This document shows, piece after piece, positions 46,594-55,526 of a stretch of DNA of 64,000 nucleotides. The notes beneath the pieces were generated by a model. That model ran no database searches and had not been told where the DNA came from. It worked only from the letters and a program-made list of their open reading frames with translations. Both the position numbers and the translations under genes were made by a program. Every line of letters begins with the position of its first letter. Position 1 is the first letter of the stretch. Where the stretch lies: contig CANMQI010000012.1 in the NCBI GenBank assembly GCA_947499955.1, forward strand, positions 124,001 to 188,000, read 5' to 3'. This DNA comes from an uncultured Granulosicoccus sp. Lineage in GTDB: Bacteria; Pseudomonadota; Gammaproteobacteria; Granulosicoccales; Granulosicoccaceae.

Positions 46594-49410
46594 TCAGGGA
46601 TCAATCGACGTCTTCGCTGAAACGTCATTGATTCTCTGCTGCAGCTCGGCAAGGCTGTAGGGTTTCTGCAATACCCGCAGCTTGCCAATATCTATATCAC
46701 TTGCTTCAGCCATCTGTTCGTTGAAGCCGGACGTCAACAGAATCTTGCATCGTGGCAGGTTGCTCTGAACCCATTGCGCCACATCGAACCCTGACATGCC
46801 ACCGTCCATCACGATATCGGTAAGAATCAAGTCAAAGGCTGCATCTTCCTGAAGAATCTGCACGGCCTTGGCACCATCGCTTGCCTGTCGGGTGTCATAG
46901 CCCAATGCATGCAAGCGCTCGACAGTAAGTTCTCGAACCATGTCGTTATCCTCAACGACCAGAATCCGGCTGACCTGCTTGTTCGCGTGCAGGGTACCGG
47001 GTCTGTCTTCAGCGTCGCCAATTCCGCGGTTTTCGCAATAGCTGGGTAGGTAGACGTCGATAACCGCACCTTCATCGATTTCGGAGTTGATGTGCACATC
47101 ACCCCCCGACTGCTGTGCAAATCCGTAGATGGAGGCCAACCCAAGACCAGTGCTCGAGTCCTTGGTTGTAAAAAACGGCTCGAAGACACGTGACTTGACG
47201 TCATCGTCCATGCCGCTGCCGGTGTCCGAGACTGACAGTTTTATGTATTTGCCGGAAGGTATGCCCAACGTCTGTTCAGAACCATTCTCTCTCACTTCAA
47301 CGTTGCTGGTTTCGATGGTGATGGTGCCGCCCTTGGGCATGGCATCGCGAGCATTGATAACCAGATTCACCACCGTATTCTCGATTTCACTCGCGTCTGC
47401 CAGAATGCACCACAAGTCCTCCGATAGATTGGACGATAAAGTGATGTGTTCACCGATGGTGGAGCGCAGGAGGTTGATGGCAGCAAGCACGTGCTTGTTG
47501 GCATCGAGCACGGTCGGCTCCAATTGACCCTGTCTGGCGAAGCTGAGTAGTCTGCGGGTCAGACGGGCACCCATCTGTGCGGCGCTGTCAGCCTTGTCAA
47601 GATAGTCACGATGAACCTTGTTCGTCAGATCCATGGCCAGAAACTCCAGGTTCCCGGTGATGATACTCAGCAGATTATTGAAGTCGTGTGCGACCCCTCC
47701 TGCGAGTTGGCCGACTGCTTCTATCTTTCTAGAGCGCTGCGATCTCTCTTCAGTCTCCAGCTTTGTGGTCACGTCACGGTTTATACCGATGTAGTGAGTC
47801 AACTTCCCCGCCAGGTTATGAACCGGTGACAGGGACAGATCGTTCATGAATTGCGAGCCATCCTTGCGTGTACTCTTGAACAGCACCTGCACCGACTCAC
47901 CTCTGGCCTGCGCGGCCTTGATTTCCAGATGCTGCAGGTTCTGGTGGTTGTTCTTCTGCAGAATCGCAGCGCCCTGGCCAATCAATTCGCCGGGTGTGTA
48001 TCCGGTCATCGCACACAGTGTCTGGTTAACGTAAACCAGTGGGTTGTGGTCCTGGGTTGCGTCAATGATCGTGACGCCGACGTCAACGGCCTCGATCGCA
48101 CGTTCCCGCAGCCGAACGCTTTCCTCCTGACGCTGCTGTTCACTGATGTCCTGAACGATGGCGGTGTAAACCGGTGGGTCCTGCGTTCCCATGTATTGAA
48201 AATGGGTAGACACCGGGTAGGTCGTGCCGTCCTTTCGTCGATGGACGGTCTCGAACGTCTGGGCCTCAAGCAGGCCTGCACGTAGCGGTGCAATCAGCTC
48301 GTTCATGTTCTCTTGAGTGAGTCCCTCGATGAAGTCCCATGGCATGAGTCTTTGGGATTCATCGATGCCATAACCCAGATTCTCGCGCGCGGCGCGATTG
48401 GCATTCAGAAGTTGAAAACTGTCAGCATCGCAGACGTATATTTCGTTGGAAGAATCCTCGACAATCTGCGCCAGGCGATTCCGGCTAGCCCGGGCCTGCT
48501 CGCGTTCCTCTCTAGTCTTGGAAAGCTTCAGGGATCGATCCTCAGCGAGGAAGCGATCAGAGGCGTTGCACAGAACGCTGACAAAGCTGACCGTTTTGCC
48601 TTCCGCGTCCTTCAGCGGGGATACCGTCAGGTCGTTCCAGAATTCGGTGCCATCCTTGCGGTAATTCTTGAAGCTGACCGAGCAGGTCCGGTGCTCGGCA
48701 ATGGCGTCACGCAATTCCTTCACGCTGTCAGGATCGGTGTCCGGGCCTTGCAGGAATCGACAATTTTTTCCCAGAATCTCCGTTTTCGAATAACCGGTCA
48801 TCAACTCGAATGCGCGGTTGACGTAGGTGATCGGCTGGTCCGGTTGACTGGCATCCGTAATCATCACCCCATCCTGAACGGTTTGTTCAACGATATGGTC
48901 AATCGCTGTGATTCTGGACTCGAGCCGCTCACGCAGCAGTTCCATGATGGCCTTGGCCAGTTGTGCAAGGCCATCTCGTTGCGAGTCGGACAAGCGCCGA
49001 GGTTTGTTATCAATGACGCACAGGGTACCCAGTGCAAATCCATCGTGTGTTACCAGCGGGTGGCCGGCGTAGAAGCGAAGATAGGGTTCGCCAGTAACCA
49101 GTGGGTTGGACTTGAATCGCTCATCCAGACTCGCGTCTTCCACCTCCAGAAGTGCGTCAGGTTCCAGAATGGCGTGGCTGCAAAAGGAGAAATCCCGGGA
49201 AGCCTCCTTGATGGACACGCCGATGCAGGACTTCAGCCATATGCGCGTAGAGTCGACGAGGCTGATCAAGGCGATGGGGGTATCGCACAGGTTTGCTGCC
49301 GCCTGCGAGAGGCTGTCCAGCAGGGCATCGGAAGGCACATCGAGAATGCCGTAGCGCTTGAGAACTGCAACACGCGCTGCATCGTTGCCAGGGCGTAGAG
49401 GCTTGTTCAT
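46594..49410 (-). CDS. LOV-domain hybrid histidine kinase (GAF-LOV-PAS-PAS-HK-REC)
   Basis: The 938-residue soluble protein contains, in order, a GAF domain (about 13-160) and a LOV domain (about 177-290) with the flavin-reactive motif GKNCRFLQ (Cys217) and flavin contacts NYRKDGTEFWNDL. Two further PAS domains follow (about 310-425 and 433-550; the second is LOV-like but lacks the Cys, reading GQGAAILQ). Then come the kinase core with phospho-acceptor His575 (AHDFNNLLSI), N box NLVINARDAM and DTGSGM, and a C-terminal receiver (LILTDIVMDGG). The LOV strand that normally carries a signalling Gln reads FVSVLCNAS, so the Gln is Leu. ATG 49410 has a GGGGATG site upstream. Probably a blue-light-sensing kinase; outputs unknown. 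Confidence 0.88.
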   Translation of the reverse strand: MNKPLRPGNDAARVAVLKRYGILDVPSDALLDSLSQAAANLCDTPIALISLVDSTRIWLKSCIGVSIKEASRDFSFCSHAILEPDALLEVEDASLDERFKSNPLVTGEPYLRFYAGHPLVTHDGFALGTLCVIDNKPRRLSDSQRDGLAQLAKAIMELLRERLESRITAIDHIVEQTVQDGVMITDASQPDQPITYVNRAFELMTGYSKTEILGKNCRFLQGPDTDPDSVKELRDAIAEHRTCSVSFKNYRKDGTEFWNDLTVSPLKDAEGKTVSFVSVLCNASDRFLAEDRSLKLSKTREEREQARASRNRLAQIVEDSSNEIYVCDADSFQLLNANRAARENLGYGIDESQRLMPWDFIEGLTQENMNELIAPLRAGLLEAQTFETVHRRKDGTTYPVSTHFQYMGTQDPPVYTAIVQDISEQQRQEESVRLRERAIEAVDVGVTIIDATQDHNPLVYVNQTLCAMTGYTPGELIGQGAAILQKNNHQNLQHLEIKAAQARGESVQVLFKSTRKDGSQFMNDLSLSPVHNLAGKLTHYIGINRDVTTKLETEERSQRSRKIEAVGQLAGGVAHDFNNLLSIITGNLEFLAMDLTNKVHRDYLDKADSAAQMGARLTRRLLSFARQGQLEPTVLDANKHVLAAINLLRSTIGEHITLSSNLSEDLWCILADASEIENTVVNLVINARDAMPKGGTITIETSNVEVRENGSEQTLGIPSGKYIKLSVSDTGSGMDDDVKSRVFEPFFTTKDSSTGLGLASIYGFAQQSGGDVHINSEIDEGAVIDVYLPSYCENRGIGDAEDRPGTLHANKQVSRILVVEDNDMVRELTVERLHALGYDTRQASDGAKAVQILQEDAAFDLILTDIVMDGGMSGFDVAQWVQSNLPRCKILLTSGFNEQMAEASDIDIGKLRVLQKPYSLAELQQRINDVSAKTSIDP

Positions 49411-49669
49411 GACATCCCCACGCTGGCGATCAGTGGGGGTGCTGCTGCTGAAGCGGTAGGAGTCAAGAGTCTGGCAATCGCTCTTTGGCATGTATATCAG
49501 ATGATCAGATTACCACGTCTAATCTTCACGTCCTGCCAGTCTGGCGAGCTTGATGACGACTTTTATTCTGACATTTCAACAATGGTCAGTATTTCTGAAA
49601 TATATAACAGATGCAAACGTTATTTTTAGGCTGGCAGAGAGCCGTACTGACTGATGAATCATGCTCGAC

Positions 49670-49759
49670 TGCCAGAGCTGCCAGAGCTGCCAGAGCTGCC
49701 AGAGCTGCCAGAGCTGCCAGAGCTGCCAGAGCTGCCAGAGCTGCCAGAGCTGCTTGCCT
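49670..49759. repeat. 9-bp tandem repeat, 10 perfect copies
   Basis: The unit CTGCCAGAG is repeated ten times without change, followed by CTGCTTGCC. Perfect identity implies a recent expansion. Confidence 0.97.
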
Positions 49760-49813
49760 TGCTACAACCGCTTGTAGTACTCGAATTGCTGGATTCGCTC
49801 AGATAGCTCGAAC

Positions 49814-49832
49814 AGCCTGAGTGGGTCAGGCT
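49814..49832 (-). terminator. Small hairpin downstream of the rib operon
   Basis: AGCCTGA (49814-49820) pairs with TCAGGCT (49826-49832) around a 5-base loop, 18 bases past the ribH stop. There is no T-run, so it may be a weak terminator or simply a chance hairpin. Confidence 0.35.
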
Positions 49833-49850
49833 ATACGGGATTCCGTCAAA

Positions 49851-50315
49851 TCAGAGCGCCTTGAGCAGATTGGCCATCTCGATAGCCGCCATTGCCGCTT
49901 CGGCTCCCTTGTTGCCTGCCTTGCTGCCAGAACGCTCGATCGCCTGTTCCATGGTTTCGGTCGTGATGACACCGAATGTGGTGGGAACGCCTGTCTGCCA
50001 TGCCGTATTGCTGATGCCTTTGGTGGCTTCACCGGCAATCAGGTCAAAATGGATAGTGCCACCACGAATGAGCACGCCCAGGCAGACGAGCGCATCGTAC
50101 TTGCCGCTCTCAGCCATCTTCTTTGCCGCCAGTGGTACCTCGAAACAGCCGGGGACTACGGCGACAGTGATGTCATCGTCGGCAACATCGTGGCGCAGCA
50201 ATGCATCCTTGGCGCCTTCGAGCATACGATGACCCATGAAGTCATTCCAGCGTGTGCAGACGATACCGACTTTCAGGCCGGTGCCAATGAGTTTTCCTTC
50301 TATCAGGTGTGTCAT
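49851..50315 (-). CDS. ribH: 6,7-dimethyl-8-ribityllumazine synthase
   Basis: The 154-residue protein carries the family motifs [21 protein letters not shown], the catalytic His in GGTIHFD, TKGISN, and the tail [21 protein letters not shown]. It condenses the DHBP product of RibBA with 5-amino-6-ribitylaminouracil from the RibD pathway to form lumazine, the substrate of riboflavin synthase. Last gene of the rib operon. The position usually Ala in VPGAFEIP is Cys here. Confidence 0.95.
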   Translation of the reverse strand: MTHLIEGKLIGTGLKVGIVCTRWNDFMGHRMLEGAKDALLRHDVADDDITVAVVPGCFEVPLAAKKMAESGKYDALVCLGVLIRGGTIHFDLIAGEATKGISNTAWQTGVPTTFGVITTETMEQAIERSGSKAGNKGAEAAMAAIEMANLLKAL

Positions 50316-50356
50316 GAGTAATTACTGTTGATTTTAGATGTTTGTGTAGAAGCGGA

Positions 50357-51619
50357 TCAGGAAAACTCGTGGCCCATTTTCTCGGCCTTGGTCTTCAGAT
50401 AGGCCTCGTTGTGCGCATGAGCGCCGACCACGAGGGGCACGCGTTCAGAGACACGAATGCCGAGTTTTTCCAGTGCGTTGTGCTTGTCCGGATTGTTGCT
50501 GAGCAAACGAATACTGTTGACGCCCAGTGACTTGAGCATGGCGGCGGCCACATCATAGGTGCGTGCATCGGCCGGGAAACCCAGCTGATGGTTGGCATCG
50601 ACGGTATCCAGCCCCTGATCCTGCAGCTCATAGGCGCGAATCTTGTTGCCCAGGCCAATACCGCGACCTTCCTGGCGCAGATAGAGAATGACACCGTGCC
50701 CTTGCCGTTCGATGGTTTGCATGGCTGCCTGCAACTGCGCCCCGCAATCACAACGCAATGAGCCAAAACTGTCTCCGGTCAGGCACTCCGAGTGCACCCG
50801 GGTCAGTGGGGGAGCGCTCGTCGGGTCACCCTTGAGCAAGGCGCTGTGTTCCAGTCCCTGGCGATCACGGAACACCACGATTTCAAAATTGCCATGTGCC
50901 GTCGGCAGGGCGCTGCGACCGATCTCGGTAATCAACGGTTCAGCATCGTCGCTTGTCTGGGTAGCAGTCTGATCGACAGCGTCGTCATCCAGGCCTTCCA
51001 GTTCACGTCGATACTGCGCCAGTTGCTCGACAGAAATGATGGGCAGTTCATGCTCTCTGGCAAAGCGACTCAGTTCCTCAAGTCGCATCATGGTGCCATC
51101 CTCGCGCATCACTTCGCAGATGATGCCAGCCGGCGTCAGACCTGCCAGCATGGATAGATCAACGCTGGCCTCGGTCTGGCCCCGACGTTCCAGCACACCA
51201 CCATCGCGTGCACGCAGCGGGAACATATGGCCCGGCATGGCAATGTCAGCCGGAGTAGTATCAGGATGGATCAGAGTGCGGATAGTCTGGGCACGATCCT
51301 CGGCCGAGATACCGGTAGAGACACCATGGACTGCTTCTACCGACAGGGTGAAGCCGGTACCGAAACCACTGCGGTTCTGCGCCTGGGGCACCATCATGGG
51401 CACCTGCAGACGATCCAGCAGGGCGCCTCGCATGGCCAGGCAGACAAGTCCCCTGGCGTGCGTGACCATGAAGTTGATGGCCTCGGGTGTCACGAAGTCT
51501 GCCGCAAGTACCAGATCTCCCTCGTTCTCGCGATCTTCGTCATCCACGACGATGACCATGCCACCCTGGCGATAAAGCGCCAGTGCTTCGTCAACCGACG
51601 ACAGAATTGAATCAGTCAT
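50357..51619 (-). CDS. ribBA: Bifunctional DHBP synthase / GTP cyclohydrolase II
   Basis: The 420-residue protein fuses an N-terminal 3,4-dihydroxy-2-butanone 4-phosphate synthase domain (about 1-210, [11 protein letters not shown] and [13 protein letters not shown]) to a C-terminal GTP cyclohydrolase II domain (about 220-415). The second domain has zinc cysteines [15 protein letters not shown] and active-site LRQEGRGIG intact. Both reactions start riboflavin synthesis. It overlaps the ribE stop by 8 bases and is followed by ribH. Confidence 0.95.
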   Translation of the reverse strand: MTDSILSSVDEALALYRQGGMVIVVDDEDRENEGDLVLAADFVTPEAINFMVTHARGLVCLAMRGALLDRLQVPMMVPQAQNRSGFGTGFTLSVEAVHGVSTGISAEDRAQTIRTLIHPDTTPADIAMPGHMFPLRARDGGVLERRGQTEASVDLSMLAGLTPAGIICEVMREDGTMMRLEELSRFAREHELPIISVEQLAQYRRELEGLDDDAVDQTATQTSDDAEPLITEIGRSALPTAHGNFEIVVFRDRQGLEHSALLKGDPTSAPPLTRVHSECLTGDSFGSLRCDCGAQLQAAMQTIERQGHGVILYLRQEGRGIGLGNKIRAYELQDQGLDTVDANHQLGFPADARTYDVAAAMLKSLGVNSIRLLSNNPDKHNALEKLGIRVSERVPLVVGAHAHNEAYLKTKAEKMGHEFS

Positions 51620-52316
51620 AACCGTTCTCTTTCAGAAATTCCGGAGTGATGGCCGAGGCGGACGTGCCACTGCGTGCGGTGCTGCGTGCGCCACTGCGTG
51701 CGCCACTGCCGCCGTGAGCCACGGCGACCCCTTGCTGTATCAGACGCTCCACATACTTGCCAAGCACGTCAACTTCAATATTCACACCCTCGCCAACGCT
51801 CTTGCCGGGCATGACGATATGGGCCTGGGTATAGGCCACCAGCGTGACGCTGAACCAGTCATCGCCCACATCCACCACGGTCAGGCTGGTGCCATCGAGT
51901 GTGATGTAGCCCTTGGTGACGATGTAGCGCATCAGTTCTGCCGGTGCCGCAATGGTGACCCACAAGGCATCTTCGTCGCGGCGGAACTCGCGGATGGTGC
52001 CGGTGGCGTCAACGTGACCCTGCACGAAGTGTCCGCCCATGCGAGTCGTGGGGGTAACAGAGCGTTCGAGGTTGACCTTCGAGCCGTTTACCAGGGATTC
52101 AAGGTTGGTGCGCTTGCGAGTTTCCGGTGCCAATCCAGTCACAAAACCCTTGCTATCGAGCTCCGTCACCGTCAAGCAGACACCGTTGACTGCAATGCTA
52201 TCTCCGAGTGCCGTACCTTCAAGCACGGTAGCGCAATCAATTGACAGTGCATATCCATCGCCAACGCGGCGGCAATCACGCACTGATCCCAGTTCTTCTA
52301 CAATACCGGTAAACAT
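51612..52316 (-). CDS. ribE: Riboflavin synthase (alpha subunit)
   Basis: The 234-residue protein starts [12 protein letters not shown] and has two tandem lumazine-binding domains, the second with [14 protein letters not shown]. It dismutates two lumazines into riboflavin and a recyclable pyrimidine. The C-terminal tail ([14 protein letters not shown]) is an extension made by a 12-bp repeat (51664-51711), beyond the usual end. The gene starts 2 bases after ribD and overlaps ribBA by 8. Confidence 0.95.
   Translation of the reverse strand: MFTGIVEELGSVRDCRRVGDGYALSIDCATVLEGTALGDSIAVNGVCLTVTELDSKGFVTGLAPETRKRTNLESLVNGSKVNLERSVTPTTRMGGHFVQGHVDATGTIREFRRDEDALWVTIAAPAELMRYIVTKGYITLDGTSLTVVDVGDDWFSVTLVAYTQAHIVMPGKSVGEGVNIEVDVLGKYVERLIQQGVAVAHGGSGARSGARSTARSGTSASAITPEFLKENGYD
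51664..51711. repeat. 12-bp tandem repeat in the ribE 3' end, 4 copies
   Basis: Four units of the type GCGCCACTGCGT, with single-base differences, encode an Arg/Ser/Ala/Gly tail of riboflavin synthase. The period keeps the frame. Confidence 0.85.
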
Positions 52317-52318
52317 GT

Positions 52319-53533
52319 CTAGATCTTGTCCAGGTTGATGGGGTGAGGCGGCGCTGTCTGTGCCGCTTGTTCCGAATGAATGACGCAGCCACGCACCAGC
52401 AGATCCTTGCCGACCGTCTCGACCTGGATATCACCCAGTGTGGTGGCCTCGGTGAGGGAGTCGCTGCCCAGCCCCGCAAAGGCCGGACGGGCCTGCTGAC
52501 CACCAATCAGTGTCGGGGCGATGAAGCACCAGACCTCATCGAGCAATCCGGCATCGCGAAAGGCCCCGTGAATCGATGCGCCACCTTCCAGCAGCACGCT
52601 TTGTATGCCACGTGCACCCAAGGCGTCGAGTACGGCTCGCGGATCGCAGCCTGGTCCATGCTTGCTGGATGGCAGGTCCAGCACTTCGAAGCCGCGCTCG
52701 TGCAATGTCAGACGGTGTTCGGCAGGCATCTGCTGTGTCGTCAGAATCAACGTATTCGAGGTTTGCTCGGGATCGAACAGGCGGGCGCTCAGTGGCACGC
52801 GTCCCGTACTGTCGAGCACCACCGGTCTGGGGTGGCGTACCTCGGTAGCATTCAGCTGAGACTCAGGCAGGCGTACCGTCAGCGAAGGGTCATCACAGAT
52901 GACTGTATCAGCGCCGACCAGAATGGCATCCACCGCCTGGCGTAGCTGGTGCCCTCGCTGGCGGGCTTCCGGTCCGGTAATCCACTGGCTGTGACCGGTG
53001 CGAGTGGCAATGCGACCGTCCAGACTGCTGGCGGACTTGGCGATGACATAAGGCCTGCCGGTGCTCAAGTGTGTCAGGAAGAAGCGGTTCTGAAACCGGG
53101 CCTTGTCGCCCAGAACGCCCAGTGTCAGCTGGATGCCATGCTCTTTCAGACGTTGCGCACCACCGGCAGCTCGTGGGTTCGGATCGGCCATGGCGTAGAC
53201 GACATGGGTAATGCCGGCGTCGATGATGGCTTGTGTACAGGGTGGGGTGAGGCCGTGATGATTGCAGGGCTCGAGCGTGACATACAGTGTCGCACCGACC
53301 GTGAGCGACTGCTCCAGATCGGGTCGCCAGGCAGGGTGCGAGGTGTTGCTGGCGGCTGACTGCAGCGCGTTGACCTCGGCATGATGATGCCCGTAACGTG
53401 CATGCCAGCCTTCGCCCAACACCTTACCGTCACGTACCACAACGCAGCCAACCAGCGGGTTGGGCGTGGTACAGCCCGAGCCTCTGGCGGCAAGGTCCAG
53501 CGCCTGTTGCATGAATTGTTCGTGAGACTGCAC
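52319..53533 (-). CDS. ribD: Riboflavin biosynthesis deaminase/reductase RibD
   Basis: The 404-residue protein has an N-terminal pyrimidine deaminase domain with zinc ligands HAEVNAL and EPCNHHGLTPPC, and a C-terminal reductase domain (ASSLDGRIATRTGHSQWITGPEARQ, LEGGASIHGAFRD). Together they act on the second and third steps of riboflavin synthesis. The GTG at 53533 is chosen because the N-terminus VQSHEQFMQQALDLAARG aligns with E. coli RibD (MQDEYYMARALKLAQRG). The frame is open further to 53689 but that part overlaps the riboswitch leader. An ATG at 53512 is a second alternative. Confidence 0.93.
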   Translation of the reverse strand: MQSHEQFMQQALDLAARGSGCTTPNPLVGCVVVRDGKVLGEGWHARYGHHHAEVNALQSAASNTSHPAWRPDLEQSLTVGATLYVTLEPCNHHGLTPPCTQAIIDAGITHVVYAMADPNPRAAGGAQRLKEHGIQLTLGVLGDKARFQNRFFLTHLSTGRPYVIAKSASSLDGRIATRTGHSQWITGPEARQRGHQLRQAVDAILVGADTVICDDPSLTVRLPESQLNATEVRHPRPVVLDSTGRVPLSARLFDPEQTSNTLILTTQQMPAEHRLTLHERGFEVLDLPSSKHGPGCDPRAVLDALGARGIQSVLLEGGASIHGAFRDAGLLDEVWCFIAPTLIGGQQARPAFAGLGSDSLTEATTLGDIQVETVGKDLLVRGCVIHSEQAAQTAPPHPINLDKI

Positions 53534-53691
53534 TGCTGTTGACAACCCCTTTGAAGTATCTGTGCAGGGGCGAAAGCAGGCACTGGCGTGATGTGGATGC
53601 CAGTCCGATAGACGGCAGCAACCACAAAACGCACGTTGGACCTGCGGGTCTGCAAGATACAGGCGCACGCAGGCAACGACAGCGACCAACT

Positions 53692-53849
53692 TCTCTCATC
53701 CGGACTCTAACCGTCGGCTCTGGAATCTGACCAGATCCACCGTCTGGCGACCGTACAACTGATGGCCGCCTCGCGGGTCACGGGCTTGACAGCGTTCGCT
53801 GGTGCGAGTCTGTCCTACCGCCGGTGGGGAATTACACCCCGCCCCGAAG
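53692..53849 (-). promoter_or_regulatory. FMN riboswitch (RFN element) before ribD
   Basis: Read on the minus strand, the region starts with CTTCGGGGCGGGGTGTAATT, continues with CCCCACCGGCGGTAGG, then GGAATCTGG in the middle, ACGGTTAGAGTCCGG and ends GATGAGAGAAG. These are the conserved segments of the FMN aptamer, with helix P1 formed by the two ends. When FMN is plentiful it should lower rib expression. A leader of about 160 bases separates aptamer and ribD start; it contains a possible CCTGCG/CGCAGG stem but no clear T-run terminator, so the switching mechanism is unresolved. Confidence 0.95.
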
Positions 53850-53958
53850 TTTGGTACAGGAAAGAAATTACGCTATTGCCGCGATGTTTGCAACGGGGCC
53901 TTCGCAATAAATTGCCTGAACAGGTTTGATGACATAGCGGCAGGAGCGCGTAAGAGCT

Positions 53959-55284
53959 TCAGGGAATGATGACGATCTGCAGCTGGATGCCGTATTGCTG
54001 CAGCAGGTCGGTTCTGGCTTGTTCAATCTGTCGCCAGTGCTCGGGGCTTGCCATGTCCTGGCGAATGATCACATGCAGGCTGACGGTTTGAGCGGGGTCC
54101 TGCACGATGTGGGTGGTGCGGCCCTGTTCGGTTCGCGACACCACCCCATCTCGGTTCAGGGGATCCAGAAACCGTGACTGAATCTGCGCGCCGTCTCGCA
54201 GCAGTCGCTCATGCAGAGCGTCGGGAGCTTCCGGATTATTGAAACCGGGGCTGGCAAGGTCTCGGCTTCTCACGACGATCATCTCGTTACCTTGAATGAA
54301 ATCCACGATGGGGTAAGACCGATTGGTGGGGATCATGGTGTTGTAGGGCGGCAGATGTGCCAAGCCGCTTTCGATCTCTTCACCGCGTACGGTCCCGTAG
54401 TAGTCGACGAAGTAGCTCTGGCAGGACGCTGGCCTGGCATCCAGGGCTGTTACACCCGGCGGTGTTGCCACGCGATCGAAACCCGGAACCGGATTGGTTT
54501 GTGTATCGCATTGTTCCGGTTCCTCTGTCCTGTCCGGAGAAGGCGATGAGGTGGTGCAAGGGTCGCTGTCCTGAACAATGACGCGTCCGTCCGGCGTGTG
54601 CACTCTGGAGGGAGATCCGTTCTGGTGTTCAATCACGACCTGTTCGCCATTGTCGTCGGTGATGGTGTGCAATCGCCCCATGTCGTAATCCAGTCGGAGT
54701 GATTGCCCGTCGGGGAAATGCAGTCGAGTAGGGTAGGAGCCTCGGAATTCGATATCGATTCCCGCCGCATTGGTCCACACGGTAGTGTCGCCATCATCAC
54801 GCAAGATGCCGCTGCCATTATCTGCGGCCTGGTAGCTTCCATCGCTCTGGCGCAGGAATCGGTGAGCTTCTCCGTATTGATCGAATAGCACACGCTCATC
54901 GCCATCACGGGTCAGACGAACCTCGTATTCATGGCGCCAACGCGATGCCTGTCCATTCTCGCCATCCGGTTCTACCGTTCGAGATCGTGAATAATACAAG
55001 GGCGATCTATCGCTTTCGAAGTCGACGATTTCGACACAGCTGGAGCGGCAGCCTGGTGCAGAGGCGGGGGAATCTCTGGCAAGCGCCGGAGACGATAGGG
55101 CGATTGGCAACAGGCATAGCGCCATGCTCAGGTTTGCTGTCTGCCGGCCGCGTTTATGGTCTCCTCTCCTGTAGCACTCAAAACGTGGGGGGAAATGACC
55201 CCGGGTATTCGCAGTCGTTCGGCTGCTCATCCCTGCAGCGACAGGAGTTGCGCGTTCGTGCAGAGTGTCTCTGTTGCTCATCAT
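53959..55284 (-). CDS. Secreted protein with YD/RHS-like segment, function unknown
   Basis: The protein has up to 441 residues. A hydrophobic segment (about 53-70, MALCLLPIALSSPALARD) looks like a signal peptide placed after a long Arg-rich leader, so the true start may be a later ATG (about residue 19 or 54). The middle (about 85-250) has RHS/YD-type repeats: DFESDRSPLYYSRSRTVEPD, LFDQYGEAHRFLRQSDGSYQ, GIDIEFRGSYPTRLHFPDG and LRLDYDMGRLHTITDDNGEQ. The C-terminal part is unfamiliar. No toxin domain is recognised. It is transcribed opposite to the pilus genes. Confidence 0.55.
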   Translation of the reverse strand: MMSNRDTLHERATPVAAGMSSRTTANTRGHFPPRFECYRRGDHKRGRQTANLSMALCLLPIALSSPALARDSPASAPGCRSSCVEIVDFESDRSPLYYSRSRTVEPDGENGQASRWRHEYEVRLTRDGDERVLFDQYGEAHRFLRQSDGSYQAADNGSGILRDDGDTTVWTNAAGIDIEFRGSYPTRLHFPDGQSLRLDYDMGRLHTITDDNGEQVVIEHQNGSPSRVHTPDGRVIVQDSDPCTTSSPSPDRTEEPEQCDTQTNPVPGFDRVATPPGVTALDARPASCQSYFVDYYGTVRGEEIESGLAHLPPYNTMIPTNRSYPIVDFIQGNEMIVVRSRDLASPGFNNPEAPDALHERLLRDGAQIQSRFLDPLNRDGVVSRTEQGRTTHIVQDPAQTVSLHVIIRQDMASPEHWRQIEQARTDLLQQYGIQLQIVIIP

Positions 55285-55526
55285 TCCATCCCTGAATGTG
55301 TGAAGCAGTAGGCGGCGTGATGCTTCAAGAGAGCATCATGCCGGTCGGTGCAGGCTTGCATCAGCCACACTCAGACTAGGCAGAGAAGCTGTCCGGTGCA
55401 ATAGCCAGTTCAGGGTTTTACCGTTCGGGTTTACAGTACCGTGGCCTCGTTCACCTAAATCGGTATTGACGCATGGAAGCGCCTCGGGTACTTTCTTCAC
55501 CTCCTCACTGACAAGGATTAGTCACG

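Larger units (their letters stand above)
49411..49850. other. Intergenic region with a 9-bp minisatellite
   Basis: About 440 bases lie between the LOV kinase gene and the end of the rib operon on the same strand. The 49670-49759 part is a 9-bp tandem repeat, and 49814-49832 is a small hairpin near the ribH stop. The AT-rich stretch 49500-49640 upstream of the kinase gene is the probable kinase promoter. Frames across the repeat encode only Ala-Ala-Arg units and are not real genes. Confidence 0.6.

Noticed and set aside
49611-49820. Possible small Ala-Ala-Arg protein over the 9-bp repeat
   Set aside because: The frame is open only because the 9-bp unit has no stop in it; there is no conserved start region.
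53534-53689. Longer RibD N-terminus starting just after the riboswitch
   Set aside because: The extension has no similarity to RibD, and the GTG at 53533 aligns with the E. coli N-terminus. A leader peptide remains possible and is mentioned as a finding.
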